A stretch of DNA of 64,000 nucleotides, taken from Streptomyces sp. PKU-EA00015 (GTDB lineage: Bacteria; Actinomycetota; Actinomycetes; Streptomycetales; Streptomycetaceae). This document shows, piece by piece, positions 1 through 9,460 of this stretch; the first letter of the stretch is position 1; every line of letters begins with the position of its first letter. The notes under the pieces are model-generated. The model saw only the letters and a program-made list of their open reading frames with translations. It was not told the origin of the DNA and ran no database searches. The stretch covers positions 1 through 64,000 of the forward strand of contig NZ_JABZEE010000054.1 of assembly GCF_013387495.1 (NCBI RefSeq). The letters are read 5' to 3'. Both the position numbers and the translations under genes were made by a program.

Positions 1-147
1 CCGCTCCAGCGGCGCGCCCGTGGGGTGGGCGCCGGCTCCCCGACGGCCGGTCGCCGCCGAGACGCGGCCGACGGCCGCGGGGCGGGCGCCGGGAGGGCGC
101 GGGGCGCTCCCCCGCGGGGGTACGGACCCGGTCGTGCTGGGCGGCAT
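1..147 (-). CDS. ftsW: FtsW, lipid II polymerase/flippase-type septal protein (5' part only)
   Basis: Only the first 49 codons lie in the window; the gene runs off the left edge. The ATG at 147 is the only usable start between the murD stop and the edge, and a strong GGAGGGG ribosome site sits 7-13 bases before it. The peptide is a Pro/Arg/Gly-rich basic cytoplasmic tail, as at the N terminus of actinobacterial FtsW before its first membrane helix. The family is a SEDS glycosyltransferase that works with FtsI at the division septum. No conserved SEDS residue is visible, so the call rests on gene order (ftsI-murE-murF-mraY-murD-ftsW), which is very constant in this cluster. It follows murD by 50 bases. 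Confidence 0.75.
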   Translation of the reverse strand, partial: MPPSTTGSVPPRGSAPRPPGARPAAVGRVSAATGRRGAGAHPTGAPLER

Positions 148-197
148 CGTCGCTGTCCCCTCCAGTCGTGTCCGGCGGCAGCCGGACCTGGCGGCTG

Positions 198-1634
198 TCA
201 GCCGTGCTCGGCGGCGAGTGCGCGGACCGCTTCCGCGAAGGCCTCGCCTCGCTCGTTGTAGTTGGTGAACATGTCCATCGAGGCGCAGGCGGGGGCCAGC
301 AGGACCGTGTCGCCGGGCCGGGCGAGCGAGGCCGCCTCCGCCACCGCCGCGGACATCGCCCCAGTGTCGGTCCGGTCGAGGTCGACGACCGGGACCTGCG
401 GGGCGTGTCGCGCGAGGGCGTCACGGATCAGGGCACGGTCGGCGCCGATCAGTACGACACCGCGGAGGCGAGCCGCGGACCTGGCGACCAGCTCGTCGAA
501 CGTGGCGCCCTTCGCAAGTCCCCCCGCGATCCACACGATCGGCTCGTAGGCGGCCAGAGACGCTTCCGTGGCATGGGTGTTGGTGGCCTTGGAGTCGTCG
601 ACGTACGCGACGCCGGCGACGTCGGCCACGTGCTCGATGCGGTGCGCGTCGGGGCGGAAGGCCCGCAGCCCGTCGCGTACGGCCGCCGGGGCCACGCCGA
701 AGGCGCGGGCGAGTGCCGCGGCCGCCAGCGCGTTGGCGATGTTGTGCGGCGCGGGCGGGTTGACGTCGGAGACCTCGGCGAGCTCCTGAGCCTGCTTCTG
801 CCGGTTCTCGACGAACGCCCGGTCCACCAGAATGCCGTCGACGACGCCGAGTTGGGACGGCCCCGGCGTGCCCAGCGTGAAGCCGATGGCGCGGCAGCCC
901 TCCTCCACGTCCGCCTCGCGCACCAGGTCCTCGGTCGCCGGGTCGGCCACGTTGTAGACGCAGGCGACCGTGTTGCCCTCGTAGATCCGGCCCTTGTCGG
1001 CGGCGTACGCCTTCATGGAGCCGTGCCAGTCGAGGTGGTCCGGCGCGAGGTTGAGGACCACGGCGGAGTGGGCGCGCAGCGAGGGCGCCCAGTGGAGCTG
1101 GTAGCTGGAGAGTTCGACGGCGAGCACGTCGTACTGCTCGTCGCCGGTCACGACGTCGATGATCGGGGTGCCGATGTTCCCGATGGCGGCGGTCCGCAGA
1201 CCGGCGGCCGACAGGATGGAGGCGAGCATCCGCGTCGTGGTCGTCTTGCCGTTGGTGCCGGTGACGGCGAGCCACGGCGGCGCGTCGGGGCCGCGCAGCC
1301 GCCAGGCGATCTCGACGTCGCCGACGACGTCGACGCCCGCCTCGGCCGCCGCCTCGAAGAGCGGGCTGGAGGGTTTCCAGCCGGGCGAGGTGACCACCAG
1401 ATCGGTGCCCTCGGGCAGCGGCGACCCCGCAGCGGAGCCGCTGATCGCCGCTGTGCCGAGGCGCACCATGATTCCCAGCTCGGCCAGTTCCGCGGCGCGC
1501 GCCCGGTGCGCGTCGCTGTCGCCGCCGTCCACGACGGTGACGGCCGCGCCGAGGCGGGCCAGGGCGCGGGCGGCGCTGATGCCGCTCACCCCGAGGCCGG
1601 CGACGGTGATGTTCCTGCCCTGCCACTCGCTCAC
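198..1634 (-). CDS. murD: MurD, UDP-N-acetylmuramoyl-L-alanine:D-glutamate ligase
   Basis: Adds D-glutamate to UDP-MurNAc-L-Ala in the cytoplasm using ATP, the second Mur ligase step of peptidoglycan precursor synthesis. The 478-residue length is usual for the family. An N-terminal Rossmann-like motif (GLGVSGISAAR) binds the UDP substrate, and the ATP loop TGTNGKTTT is at about residues 125-133. The central domain contains NLAPDHLDWH, and the C-terminal domain contains DDSKATNTHA, the usual ligase motif. The GTG at 1634 is chosen because it overlaps the mraY stop as GTGA, indicating translational coupling; an in-frame ATG slightly upstream would extend further into mraY. Confidence 0.96.
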   Translation of the reverse strand: MSEWQGRNITVAGLGVSGISAARALARLGAAVTVVDGGDSDAHRARAAELAELGIMVRLGTAAISGSAAGSPLPEGTDLVVTSPGWKPSSPLFEAAAEAGVDVVGDVEIAWRLRGPDAPPWLAVTGTNGKTTTTRMLASILSAAGLRTAAIGNIGTPIIDVVTGDEQYDVLAVELSSYQLHWAPSLRAHSAVVLNLAPDHLDWHGSMKAYAADKGRIYEGNTVACVYNVADPATEDLVREADVEEGCRAIGFTLGTPGPSQLGVVDGILVDRAFVENRQKQAQELAEVSDVNPPAPHNIANALAAAALARAFGVAPAAVRDGLRAFRPDAHRIEHVADVAGVAYVDDSKATNTHATEASLAAYEPIVWIAGGLAKGATFDELVARSAARLRGVVLIGADRALIRDALARHAPQVPVVDLDRTDTGAMSAAVAEAASLARPGDTVLLAPACASMDMFTNYNERGEAFAEAVRALAAEHG

Positions 1635-2701
1635 TTGTCGGCTGCCCATCCGGCGTAGAAGAGGCCCAGACCCACGATGACGCACATGCCCTGGATGATC
1701 CAGAAGCGGACCACCACAAGGACTTCGGACCACCCCTTGAGTTCGAAGTGGTGCTGCAGCGGCGCCATCCGGAAGACCCGCTTGCCGGTCATCCGGAACG
1801 AGCCGACCTGGATCACCACGGACATGGTGATGAGGACGAACAGTCCGCCGAGGAGGGCGAGCAGGAACTCGGTGCGCGAGCAGATCGCGAGACCCGCGAG
1901 CGCGCCGCCGAGCGCGAGCGACCCGGTGTCGCCCATGAAGATCTTGGCGGGCGAGGTGTTCCACCACAGGAAGCCGAAGCAGGCTCCCATGAGGGCGGAG
2001 GCCACGACCGCGAGGTCGAGCGGATCTCGTACCTCGAAACAGGCGTTGGGATTGGTCAGAGTCTCCGCGTTGGCGCAGGACTCCTGGAACTGCCACAGGC
2101 CGATGAAGGTGTACGCGCCGAAGACCATCACCGACGCGCCCGTGGCGAGGCCGTCGAGGCCGTCGGTCAGGTTCACGCCGTTCGACATCGCGAGGATCAT
2201 GAACAGCGCCCAGACCACGAACAGCACGGGTCCGATGGACCACCCGAAGTCGGTGATGAACGACAGCTTGGTGGAGGCCGGCGTGTTGCCGCGCTTGTCG
2301 GCGAACTGGAGGGACAGCACCGCGAAGGCGATGCCGACGATCAGCTGTCCCGCCATCTTCGCCTTGGCCCGCAGACCGAGCGACCGCTGCTTGACGATCT
2401 TGATGTAGTCGTCGAGGAAGCCGACGAGGCCCATGCCGGCCATCAGGAAGAGGACCAGGACACCCGAGAAGGTCGGGTCCTCACCGGTGATGACCTTGGC
2501 GAGCGCGTACGCGATGAGCGTCGCCATGATGAAGGAGATGCCGCCCATGGTGGGCGTGCCCTTCTTGCTGCCGTGCGTACGGGGGCCGTCGTCGCGGATG
2601 AACTGCCCGTATCCCTTGCGGGCCAGCAGCTTGATCAGCAGCGGGGTACCGATCAGGGTCAGGAAGAGACCGATGGCTCCCGCGAACAGGATCTGCCTCA
2701 T
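1631..2701 (-). CDS. mraY: MraY, phospho-MurNAc-pentapeptide translocase
   Basis: Integral membrane enzyme that transfers phospho-MurNAc-pentapeptide from UDP to undecaprenyl phosphate, forming lipid I. The 356-residue protein has about ten hydrophobic helices, the acidic pair in LDDYIKI at roughly residues 115-121, and the NLTDGLDGLATG motif carrying catalytic-site Asp residues. GPRTHGSKKGTPTMGG near residue 40 is a further family signature. The ATG overlaps the murF stop by four bases and the stop overlaps the murD GTG, so murF, mraY and murD appear to be translated in series. Confidence 0.97.
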   Translation of the reverse strand: MRQILFAGAIGLFLTLIGTPLLIKLLARKGYGQFIRDDGPRTHGSKKGTPTMGGISFIMATLIAYALAKVITGEDPTFSGVLVLFLMAGMGLVGFLDDYIKIVKQRSLGLRAKAKMAGQLIVGIAFAVLSLQFADKRGNTPASTKLSFITDFGWSIGPVLFVVWALFMILAMSNGVNLTDGLDGLATGASVMVFGAYTFIGLWQFQESCANAETLTNPNACFEVRDPLDLAVVASALMGACFGFLWWNTSPAKIFMGDTGSLALGGALAGLAICSRTEFLLALLGGLFVLITMSVVIQVGSFRMTGKRVFRMAPLQHHFELKGWSEVLVVVRFWIIQGMCVIVGLGLFYAGWAADK

Positions 2702-4125
2702 CGGACGGCACCCTCACCCTCGGAGCTGCCGAAGCCCTCGAGCAGAGCCTGTGCGATCCGCTCCAGACCGACCGACCTGGAAGCCTTCACCAGCACGACG
2801 TCTCCCGGGCGCAACTCTTTGCGCAACAGGTCGACCGCCGCCTGCGCGTCGGACACGTGCACCGACTCCTCACCCCACGAACCCTCGTTGTATGCGCCCA
2901 GTTGCAACCAGGACGCTTCCCTGCCCCCGACCGCGACGAGCCTGCCGACATTGAGCCGGACGGCGAGCCGTCCGACCGCGTCGTGCTCGGCGAGCGCCTC
3001 GTCCCCGAGCTCGGCCATCTGCCCGAGCACCGCCCACGTGCGACCTCCCTTTGCCCGTGCGGCCTCGCCCATGGCGGCCAGTGCCCGAAGCGCGGCACGC
3101 ATGGACTCGGGGTTCGCGTTGTAGGCGTCGTTGACGACCGTCACGCCGTCCGGACGCTCGGTGACCTCCATCCGCCAGCGGGAGAGGGTGCCCGCCTCGG
3201 AGAGCGCAAGGGCGATCTCGTCCACAGGCATGCCCAGCTCATGGGCGACGGCGGCCGCGGCGAGCGCGTTCGACACGTGGTGCTCACCGTACAGCCGCAT
3301 GGTCACGTCACTGCACCCGGTGGGTGTGTGGAGCGTGAAGGAGGGCTGCCCGTGCTCCGTGAGCCGGACATTCTCGGCACGTACGGCGGCGTCGGCGGCC
3401 TCTCCGAAGAGCAGCACACGGGCCTCGGTGCGCGACGCCATGGCGCGGACCAGCGGGTCGTCGGCGTTGAGGACGGCGACGCCGTCCTTCGGCAGGGACT
3501 CGACGAGTTCGCCCTTGGCCTGGGCGATCTGCTCGCGGCCGCCGAACTCGCCGATGTGCGCGGTCCCCACGTTGAGGACGAGACCGATCCGGGGCGGGGT
3601 GAGCCCGGCGAGGTACCGGATGTGGCCGATTCCGCGCGCCCCCATCTCCAGCACGAGGTGCTGGGTCTCCTCGGTGGCGGTCAGGGCGGTGAGGGGCAGG
3701 CCGATCTCGTTGTTGAGGGAGCCCGGGGTCCAGACCGTGGGCCCCTTGCGCTGGAGCACCTGGGCGATCAGGTCCTTGGTGCTCGTCTTGCCGGCGGAGC
3801 CGGTCAGCGCGACGACGTGGGCGCCGAGCCGTTCGACGACGGCGCGGGCGAGCGCGCCGAGGGCCCTTTGGACGTCGTCCACGACGATGGCGGGCGCCTG
3901 GACCGGGCGGGTGGCGAGGACGGCCACCGCGCCCGCGTCGACGACCTGGCGCGCGTAGTCGTGTCCGTCGACGCGTTCGCCCACGAAGGCGACGAAGAGG
4001 CTGCCTGGTTCGATCTCACGGGAGTCCCGGACGACGGGGCCGGTGACCTGGACGGCCGGATCCGGTATGTCGTACGTCTGCCCGCCGACGATTTCGGCGA
4101 TCTCGGCGAGGGAGAGGGCGATCAC
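2698..4125 (-). CDS. murF: MurF, UDP-MurNAc-tripeptide:D-alanyl-D-alanine ligase
   Basis: Joins D-Ala-D-Ala to the UDP-MurNAc tripeptide in the cytoplasm, completing the pentapeptide. The ATP loop TGSAGKTST is at residues 108-116, with the central-domain LEMGARGIGHI and the C-terminal VVNDAYNANPES motif typical of MurF. The open frame continues far upstream, but a GTG at 4125 gives the normal N terminus (IALSLAEIAEIVGG), has an AGGGATG-like ribosome site, and lies 4 bases after the murE stop. The resulting 475 residues match the family. It overlaps mraY by 4 bases. Confidence 0.95.
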   Translation of the reverse strand: MIALSLAEIAEIVGGQTYDIPDPAVQVTGPVVRDSREIEPGSLFVAFVGERVDGHDYARQVVDAGAVAVLATRPVQAPAIVVDDVQRALGALARAVVERLGAHVVALTGSAGKTSTKDLIAQVLQRKGPTVWTPGSLNNEIGLPLTALTATEETQHLVLEMGARGIGHIRYLAGLTPPRIGLVLNVGTAHIGEFGGREQIAQAKGELVESLPKDGVAVLNADDPLVRAMASRTEARVLLFGEAADAAVRAENVRLTEHGQPSFTLHTPTGCSDVTMRLYGEHHVSNALAAAAVAHELGMPVDEIALALSEAGTLSRWRMEVTERPDGVTVVNDAYNANPESMRAALRALAAMGEAARAKGGRTWAVLGQMAELGDEALAEHDAVGRLAVRLNVGRLVAVGGREASWLQLGAYNEGSWGEESVHVSDAQAAVDLLRKELRPGDVVLVKASRSVGLERIAQALLEGFGSSEGEGAVR

Positions 4126-4129
4126 TACT

Positions 4130-5788
4130 TCATCCCTGACTGTTCTGGATTGCTTCGCGCAGTACCTGGCGGTCGTCGAACGGGCGGACCACTCCGGCGA
4201 TGTCCTGGCCCTGCTCGTGGCCCTTGCCGGCGACGAGGACGGTGTCGCCCGGCCGGGCACGGGCGACGGCGGCCGCGATGGCCGCGGCGCGGTCGGCCTC
4301 GACCAGGACGTCGCCGCGCTCGTGGATCGGCACCTCGGCGGCGCCGGCGAGCATGGCGGCGAGGATCGCGAGGGGGTCCTCGGAGCGCGGGTTGTCGGAG
4401 GTCAGTACGGCGGTGTCGGCCAGGCGCGCGGCAGCGGCGCCCATCGGTCCGCGCTTGGTCACGTCCCGGTCGCCGCCGCAGCCGAGGACGACGTGCAGCC
4501 GGCCCTCGGTGACCTTGCGCAGGGAGCGCAGGACGGATTCGACGGCGTCCGTCTTGTGGGCGTAGTCGACGACGGCGAGGTACGGCTGGCCCGCGTCGAC
4601 GCGCTCGAGCCGGCCGGGCACACCGGGGACGGCGGCGATGCCGTCGGCGGCGGTCTGGGGTTCGATTCCGGCCACGGCCAGCGTGACGATCGCGGCAAGC
4701 GTGTTGGCGACGTTGAACGGGCCGGGCAGCGGCGCCTCGGCGCGCACCCGCTCGCCCTTGGGGCCGACGGCGGTGAACGTCGAGCCGACGGCGCTGACTT
4801 CGACGTCCTCGGCGCGCCAGTCGGCGTCCGGGTGCCCCTCGGCGGAGAAGGTGGTGACCGGCACGGTCGCCTCCCCGGCCAGCCTGCGGCCGTACTCGTC
4901 GTCGAGGTTGACGACGCCTTCCCGGCTGCGGCGCGGCGTGAACAGCTGCGCCTTGGCCTGGAAGTAGTCCTCCATGCCGGAGTGGAACTCCATGTGCTCG
5001 GGGCTGAGGTTGTTGAAGACGGCGACGTCGAAGACGCAGCCGTCGACCCGGCCGAGCACGAGGGCGTGGCTGGAGACCTCCATGGCGACCGAGTCCACGC
5101 CGCGTTCCCGCATGACGGCGAACAGGGCCTGGAGGTCGGTGGCCTCCGGGGTGGTGCGCTCGGACTTGATGCGCTCGTCGCCGATGCGCATCTCGACCGT
5201 GCCGATCAGCCCGGTGGCGCGGCCGGCCGCGCGCAGGCCGCCTTCGACTAGGTAGGCCGTGGTGGTCTTGCCGGAGGTGCCGGTGATGCCGATCTGGAGC
5301 AGGCTCTCGCCGGGCCGGCCGTAGATCTCGGCGGCGAGTTCGCCCATCCGGCCGCGCGGGTTGTCGGTGACCAGGACCGGCAGTCCGGTGGCCGCGGCGC
5401 CTTCGGCGCCCGCCTCGTCGGTGAGGATCGCGGCGGCCCCGAGGTCTGCGGCCTGCGCCGCGAAGTCGGCTCCGTGGAACCGGGCGCCGGGCAGAGCCGC
5501 GTACACGTCACCGGGGCGTACCGCCCGCGAGTCGTGGGTGATGCCGGTGATCTCTCCCCGGGCCTGCGTATGCACCCCGAGCCGGGCGGCCAGGTCCCCG
5601 AGGTCTGTCGGGTGGGGCCGCGTCGGGCGGGGCGCCCCCGGCTGGTGTTTCGCGGGGTCGTCCTGCTGCGTGGTTCGGTACTGATCAGCGTGTGGCACGG
5701 CGGTGAGCGTACCGGGCCCGGGCGGCCCGGGGGAAAAAGAGGGGGCGTCCCCGGCTCGGTTCCCGGGTCGCGGGGTGATCGTTGTCAC
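4130..5788 (-). CDS. murE: MurE, UDP-MurNAc-L-Ala-D-Glu:diaminopimelate ligase
   Basis: Adds the third stem-peptide residue. The ATP loop TGTSGKTTT is at residues 169-177, with the N-terminal substrate domain before it (DSRAVRPGDVYAAL). The C-terminal domain has DNPRSEDP at about residues 465-472; DNPR is the diaminopimelate-specificity motif, as opposed to lysine-adding MurE, and fits the LL-diaminopimelate wall of Streptomyces. GTG at 5788 is supported by GGAGGA seven bases upstream, 15 bases after ftsI. This makes 552 residues, with a Pro-rich N-terminal extension of about 60 residues before the conserved fold; a later GTG at 5698 would remove half of it. Confidence 0.95.
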   Translation of the reverse strand: MTTITPRPGNRAGDAPSFSPGPPGPGTLTAVPHADQYRTTQQDDPAKHQPGAPRPTRPHPTDLGDLAARLGVHTQARGEITGITHDSRAVRPGDVYAALPGARFHGADFAAQAADLGAAAILTDEAGAEGAAATGLPVLVTDNPRGRMGELAAEIYGRPGESLLQIGITGTSGKTTTAYLVEGGLRAAGRATGLIGTVEMRIGDERIKSERTTPEATDLQALFAVMRERGVDSVAMEVSSHALVLGRVDGCVFDVAVFNNLSPEHMEFHSGMEDYFQAKAQLFTPRRSREGVVNLDDEYGRRLAGEATVPVTTFSAEGHPDADWRAEDVEVSAVGSTFTAVGPKGERVRAEAPLPGPFNVANTLAAIVTLAVAGIEPQTAADGIAAVPGVPGRLERVDAGQPYLAVVDYAHKTDAVESVLRSLRKVTEGRLHVVLGCGGDRDVTKRGPMGAAAARLADTAVLTSDNPRSEDPLAILAAMLAGAAEVPIHERGDVLVEADRAAAIAAAVARARPGDTVLVAGKGHEQGQDIAGVVRPFDDRQVLREAIQNSQG

Positions 5789-5803
5789 TGGTGGTTCCTC
5801 CGG

Positions 5804-7759
5804 TCACTCGCCGGGGTCGAAGGTCACGGGCAGTCGCGCGGGTGCCTTGCCGGTCGGTGCGACCTGCAGGGTCTTCAGCGCGAACTCCATGACCTCTTGG
5901 TAGACGGGGCCGCAGATCTGGCCTCCGAAGTAGCTGCCCCTGGTGGGGTTCTGGATGGCGCAGTAGACGGTGATCTCCGGGTCGTCGGCGGGCGCGAAAC
6001 CGGCGAAGGAGGCGGTGTAGCCCTTGTAACGGCCGAGTTCGGGGTCGACGCGGTTGGCCGTTCCGGTCTTTCCGGCGACGCGGTATCCGGGGATGCGTGC
6101 CTTGGTGCCGGTGCCCTCCCGGTCGTCGACGACGGATTCGAGCATGGTGGCGAGCGTCTTCGCGGTCTTCTCGCCGACCACGCGGGTCTTCCCCGGCTCG
6201 GGCGCCGCGGTGAAGTGCCCGTCGGGACCCCTGGTGCCGCGGACGAGCGTGGGCTCGATGCGTACGCCGCCGTTGGCGATGGTCGAGTAGACAGAGGCGG
6301 CCTGCATCGCGTTGATGGACAGGCCCTGGCCGAAGGGGATCGTGTACTGCTGCGAGGTGGACCAGTCGGCGGGCTCGGCGAGGATGCCGGCGGTCTCTCC
6401 GGGGTAGCCGAGGCCGCTGGTGCTGCCGATGCCGAACTTGCGCAGGTAGGAGTGGAGCACCTGGTTGGCCTCGCGCTGGGTCTTCCCCAGCTGTCCGGTC
6501 GCGAGGATGGTGCCGATGTTGCTGGACTTCGCGAGGACGCCGTTGAGCGTGAGGTACCAGGTGGGGTGGTCGATGTCGTCCTTGAAGAGCCGGTCGCCGC
6601 GGTGCAGGCGGTTGGGGACGACGACATGGGTGCCCGGGGTGGCCTTCTTCTCCTCCAGCACGGCGGCCATGGACATGACCTTGGCGGTGGAGCCCGGCTC
6701 GTACGCGTCCTGGAGGGCGGCGTTGCCCATGGCGGCGGCGTTGGCCTGACCGAGGTCGTTCGGGTCGAAGCCGGGGGCGTTGGCCATGGCGAGGATCTCG
6801 CCGGTGCGGGTGTTCTGCACGATCACATAGCCGCGGTCCGCCCGGGACTTGCCGACCTGGTCCTCGATGGCCTTCTGGGCGGCCCACTGGATGTCCCGGT
6901 CGATCGTGAGCTCGATGTCGGAGCCGGGGACGGCGGGCACCTCGCGGGAGCCGGCGGTCGGCACGCGCCGGCCGCCTGACTGGGCGTAGGTGACCGTGCC
7001 GTTCTTGCCCGCGAGCGTCTTGTCGAGCATGGACTCGATGCCACCGCCGCCGCGTCCCTCTGCGTTGACGTAACCCAGTATCCCGGCGGCGAGATCGCCG
7101 TTCGGGTACACGCGCTTGCTGCTGGGCTCCTGGAAGACGCCCGCCAGGACATTGGCGCCGCGGCCGCCCCTGCGCTTGTCGGCGGCGGCCTTCTGTGCGT
7201 AGACGCTCTTGAGGTCCTTGATCTGGTTCCACACCTGAGGGGTCTGGCGGCGGGCCAGGACGGCGTAGCGGGACCCCGGCTTCCTGAGCTTCTCGGCCAG
7301 CGTGGCGGCGTCGGTCTGGAGGATGGGGGCGAGCAGCGCGGCCGCCTGTTCGGGCGCGTCGGGGGCCTTGCTCTCCTTCGGCGTGAACATCTTGGGGTCC
7401 GCGGTGATGTCGTGCGCGTCGACGGAGGTGGCGAGCGCGATCCCGGCCCGGTCGGTGATCTCGCCGCGCTCGGCGGCGAGTGTGTGGCTGAAATAGCGGT
7501 TCTTCTCGGCCTTGGCCGCGTAGGCGCTGGCGTCGACGGCCTGCACCTGGAGCAGCCGTACGACGAAGGCGAGCATCACGAGCGTGAGGCCCAGGCTGAC
7601 CAGTCGCAGGCGGGGGCGGGGGTTGCCCAGCGTGATGGTGCGCGGGGCGGGGCGTACGCCGCGGGGCGCGGGGCGCCGGGCGGGCCGGCCGGGGGGCGGA
7701 GCGGAGGGACGCCGGGCGGGGCCCGGCACGCGCCGCCGCGGGGGCTGCTTGGAGGGCAC
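5804..7759 (-). CDS. ftsI: FtsI (PBP3), septal peptidoglycan transpeptidase
   Basis: Class B penicillin-binding protein that crosslinks peptidoglycan at the septum, partner of FtsW. Order: basic Pro-rich cytoplasmic tail (1-50), one membrane helix (about 52-72), dimerisation domain, then the transpeptidase domain with the active-site Ser in STAK (Ser357-Lys360), SSN at 412-414 and KTGTA at 564-568, so all three catalytic motifs are intact. The length of 651 residues is normal. The GTG start at 7759 follows the ftsL stop by 4 bases and uses AGGTGA, which contains that stop, as its ribosome site. Confidence 0.96.
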   Translation of the reverse strand: MPSKQPPRRRVPGPARRPSAPPPGRPARRPAPRGVRPAPRTITLGNPRPRLRLVSLGLTLVMLAFVVRLLQVQAVDASAYAAKAEKNRYFSHTLAAERGEITDRAGIALATSVDAHDITADPKMFTPKESKAPDAPEQAAALLAPILQTDAATLAEKLRKPGSRYAVLARRQTPQVWNQIKDLKSVYAQKAAADKRRGGRGANVLAGVFQEPSSKRVYPNGDLAAGILGYVNAEGRGGGGIESMLDKTLAGKNGTVTYAQSGGRRVPTAGSREVPAVPGSDIELTIDRDIQWAAQKAIEDQVGKSRADRGYVIVQNTRTGEILAMANAPGFDPNDLGQANAAAMGNAALQDAYEPGSTAKVMSMAAVLEEKKATPGTHVVVPNRLHRGDRLFKDDIDHPTWYLTLNGVLAKSSNIGTILATGQLGKTQREANQVLHSYLRKFGIGSTSGLGYPGETAGILAEPADWSTSQQYTIPFGQGLSINAMQAASVYSTIANGGVRIEPTLVRGTRGPDGHFTAAPEPGKTRVVGEKTAKTLATMLESVVDDREGTGTKARIPGYRVAGKTGTANRVDPELGRYKGYTASFAGFAPADDPEITVYCAIQNPTRGSYFGGQICGPVYQEVMEFALKTLQVAPTGKAPARLPVTFDPGE

Positions 7760-7763
7760 TGCG

Positions 7764-8375
7764 TCACCTGCCGGTGGTCGTCGGAGTCGGCTGCGGGGAC
7801 GTGCGGGACGGGCCGGTGGCGGGGTCGGTCCCCTGGGGGACGCCCTGTGGCGAGGGCGGCGCGGGGGACGACGCGGCCGGGGCCGGCACGGTCGGGGCGG
7901 AGGGGGCCGGGGACGCCGGAGGCGCGGCCGTGGGGGACGACGAGGGCGTGACGGAGGGGCCCGCCGTCCCGGGGACCTGCTGCGGTTTGGGGTCGGGCGA
8001 GGGCAGGGCGGTGGCCTTGCCGGGAACGCCGCGGACCTTGCCGTCCGGGCCGAGGAAGGCGGGGCTGCCGCCGGGGACCATGCCCAGCTCGCGGGCGCGG
8101 CGCTCGAGGGCGTCGGGGGCGGAGTAGCTGTCGACGTCGCGCTGGAGCGCCTGCTGCTGGTCGGTGAGCTCGGTGGTCTTCTTCTTCAGCTCGCTCAGCT
8201 CGAAGGAGCCCTGGCTGAGGGAGGAGTTGAGCATCAGCAGGGTGATCAGCCCGCCGGACAGGAGCAGTACGACCAGCAGGACGAAGGGGGTGCGGGCGGC
8301 GGTGCTCGGCCCCGACGGCATCAGCCGCGCGAGCCGTGCGGCCCTCCCTTTCAACTGCTTGGCCGCTGTGCTCAA
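7764..8375 (-). CDS. ftsL: FtsL-like septum formation initiator protein
   Basis: Small bitopic division protein: basic N terminus, one membrane helix at about residues 30-50, then a short coiled-coil (LSELKKKTTELTDQQQALQ...) and a Pro/Ala/Ser-rich outer tail of about 100 residues. In the family it scaffolds FtsB/DivIC, FtsQ and the FtsI-FtsW pair. The start is a TTG at 8375 with GGAGGA upstream, and its position between rsmH and ftsI is diagnostic. Sequence conservation in FtsL is low, so the name depends on topology and gene order. The low-complexity tail is unusually long. Confidence 0.85.
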   Translation of the reverse strand: MSTAAKQLKGRAARLARLMPSGPSTAARTPFVLLVVLLLSGGLITLLMLNSSLSQGSFELSELKKKTTELTDQQQALQRDVDSYSAPDALERRARELGMVPGGSPAFLGPDGKVRGVPGKATALPSPDPKPQQVPGTAGPSVTPSSSPTAAPPASPAPSAPTVPAPAASSPAPPSPQGVPQGTDPATGPSRTSPQPTPTTTGR

Positions 8376-8446
8376 GGTGTCCTCCGCATCGCTTCCGTGC
8401 CGCCGTTCACCCGCGTGTGCCGCTCAACCGCGCCTGTGGGCCCCGC

Positions 8447-9403
8447 TCACGCGACGTCCTCGCGGATGCGCTCCGCCGCTCTCAGACGCGCCGGCGCCGC
8501 GCGACGGTTCTGGGCGACCTCTTCGTCGGTGGGCAGCTCGGCGCCGCGGGTCAGCAGCTTCAGCCGTGGCTGGTACTCCTCCGGGACGACGGGCAGCCCG
8601 GGGGGCGCGGTGTTCGCGGCACCGGCCGCCAACACCTGCTTGACCAGCCGGTCCTCGAGCGAGTGGTACGACAGGACCGCGATGCGCCCGCCGACGCCGA
8701 GCGCGGCGACGGCTGCGGGAACGGCGCGCTCCAGCACGCTGAGCTCCCCGTTGACCTCGATGCGCAGCGCCTGGAAGGTGCGCTTGGCCGGATTGCCGCC
8801 GGTCCGCTTGGCGGCCTGCGGCAGCGCGTCGCGGATGAGCTCCACGAGCCGGGCGCTGTTGCTGAACGGCTCCTTCTCCCGCTCGCGCACGATCGCGGAC
8901 ACGATCCGCTTGGCCTGCTTCTCCTCGCCGTACGCGCGCAGGATCCGCACCAGCTCGCCGGCCGGGTAGGTGTTGAGCACCTCCGCGGCGCTCATCCCGG
9001 TCGTCTGGTCCATGCGCATGTCGAGCGGGGCGTCCTGGGCGTACGCGAAGCCGCGGTCGGCCTCGTCCAGCTGCATGGAGGAGACGCCGAGGTCGAAGAG
9101 GACGCCGTCGACGCGTGGGACGCCGAGACGGTCGAGGACGCCGGGCAGCTCGTCGTAGACGGCGTGGACGAGGGTGGCGCGGTCACCGAATCGGGCGAGC
9201 CGCTCGCCGGACAGCCGCAGCGCCTCCGTGTCCCGGTCCAGGGCGATCAGCCGTACCTCGGGAAACTGCGTCAGCAGGGCCTCGCTGTGTCCGCCGAGGC
9301 CGAGGGTGCAGTCGACGACGACCGCACCGGGCCTCTGCAGGGCCGGGGCCAACAGGTCCAGGCACCGCTGGAGCATCACCGGGACGTGTCGGGTCTGGCT
9401 CAT
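8447..9403 (-). CDS. rsmH: RsmH (MraW), 16S rRNA m4C1402 methyltransferase
   Basis: SAM-dependent N4-methyltransferase of cytosine 1402 in 16S rRNA, first gene of the dcw cluster. The N-terminal HVPVMLQRCLDLL and the SAM-binding DCTLGLGGHSEALL are visible, followed by LFDLGVSSMQLDEADRGF and the C-terminal ISYHS-like motif (VLSYHSLEDRLVK). At 318 residues it has the usual length. The ATG at 9403 has GAGAGGG just upstream. Seventy-one bases separate it from ftsL. No mraZ gene is present upstream, where a divergent carbonic anhydrase gene begins. Confidence 0.96.
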   Translation of the reverse strand: MSQTRHVPVMLQRCLDLLAPALQRPGAVVVDCTLGLGGHSEALLTQFPEVRLIALDRDTEALRLSGERLARFGDRATLVHAVYDELPGVLDRLGVPRVDGVLFDLGVSSMQLDEADRGFAYAQDAPLDMRMDQTTGMSAAEVLNTYPAGELVRILRAYGEEKQAKRIVSAIVREREKEPFSNSARLVELIRDALPQAAKRTGGNPAKRTFQALRIEVNGELSVLERAVPAAVAALGVGGRIAVLSYHSLEDRLVKQVLAAGAANTAPPGLPVVPEEYQPRLKLLTRGAELPTDEEVAQNRRAAPARLRAAERIREDVA

Positions 9404-9460
9404 GCGCCCTCTCAGGTCCGGCGCGGGCGGGTCAGGGCCGGGCCGTGCGTACGCCGCGCA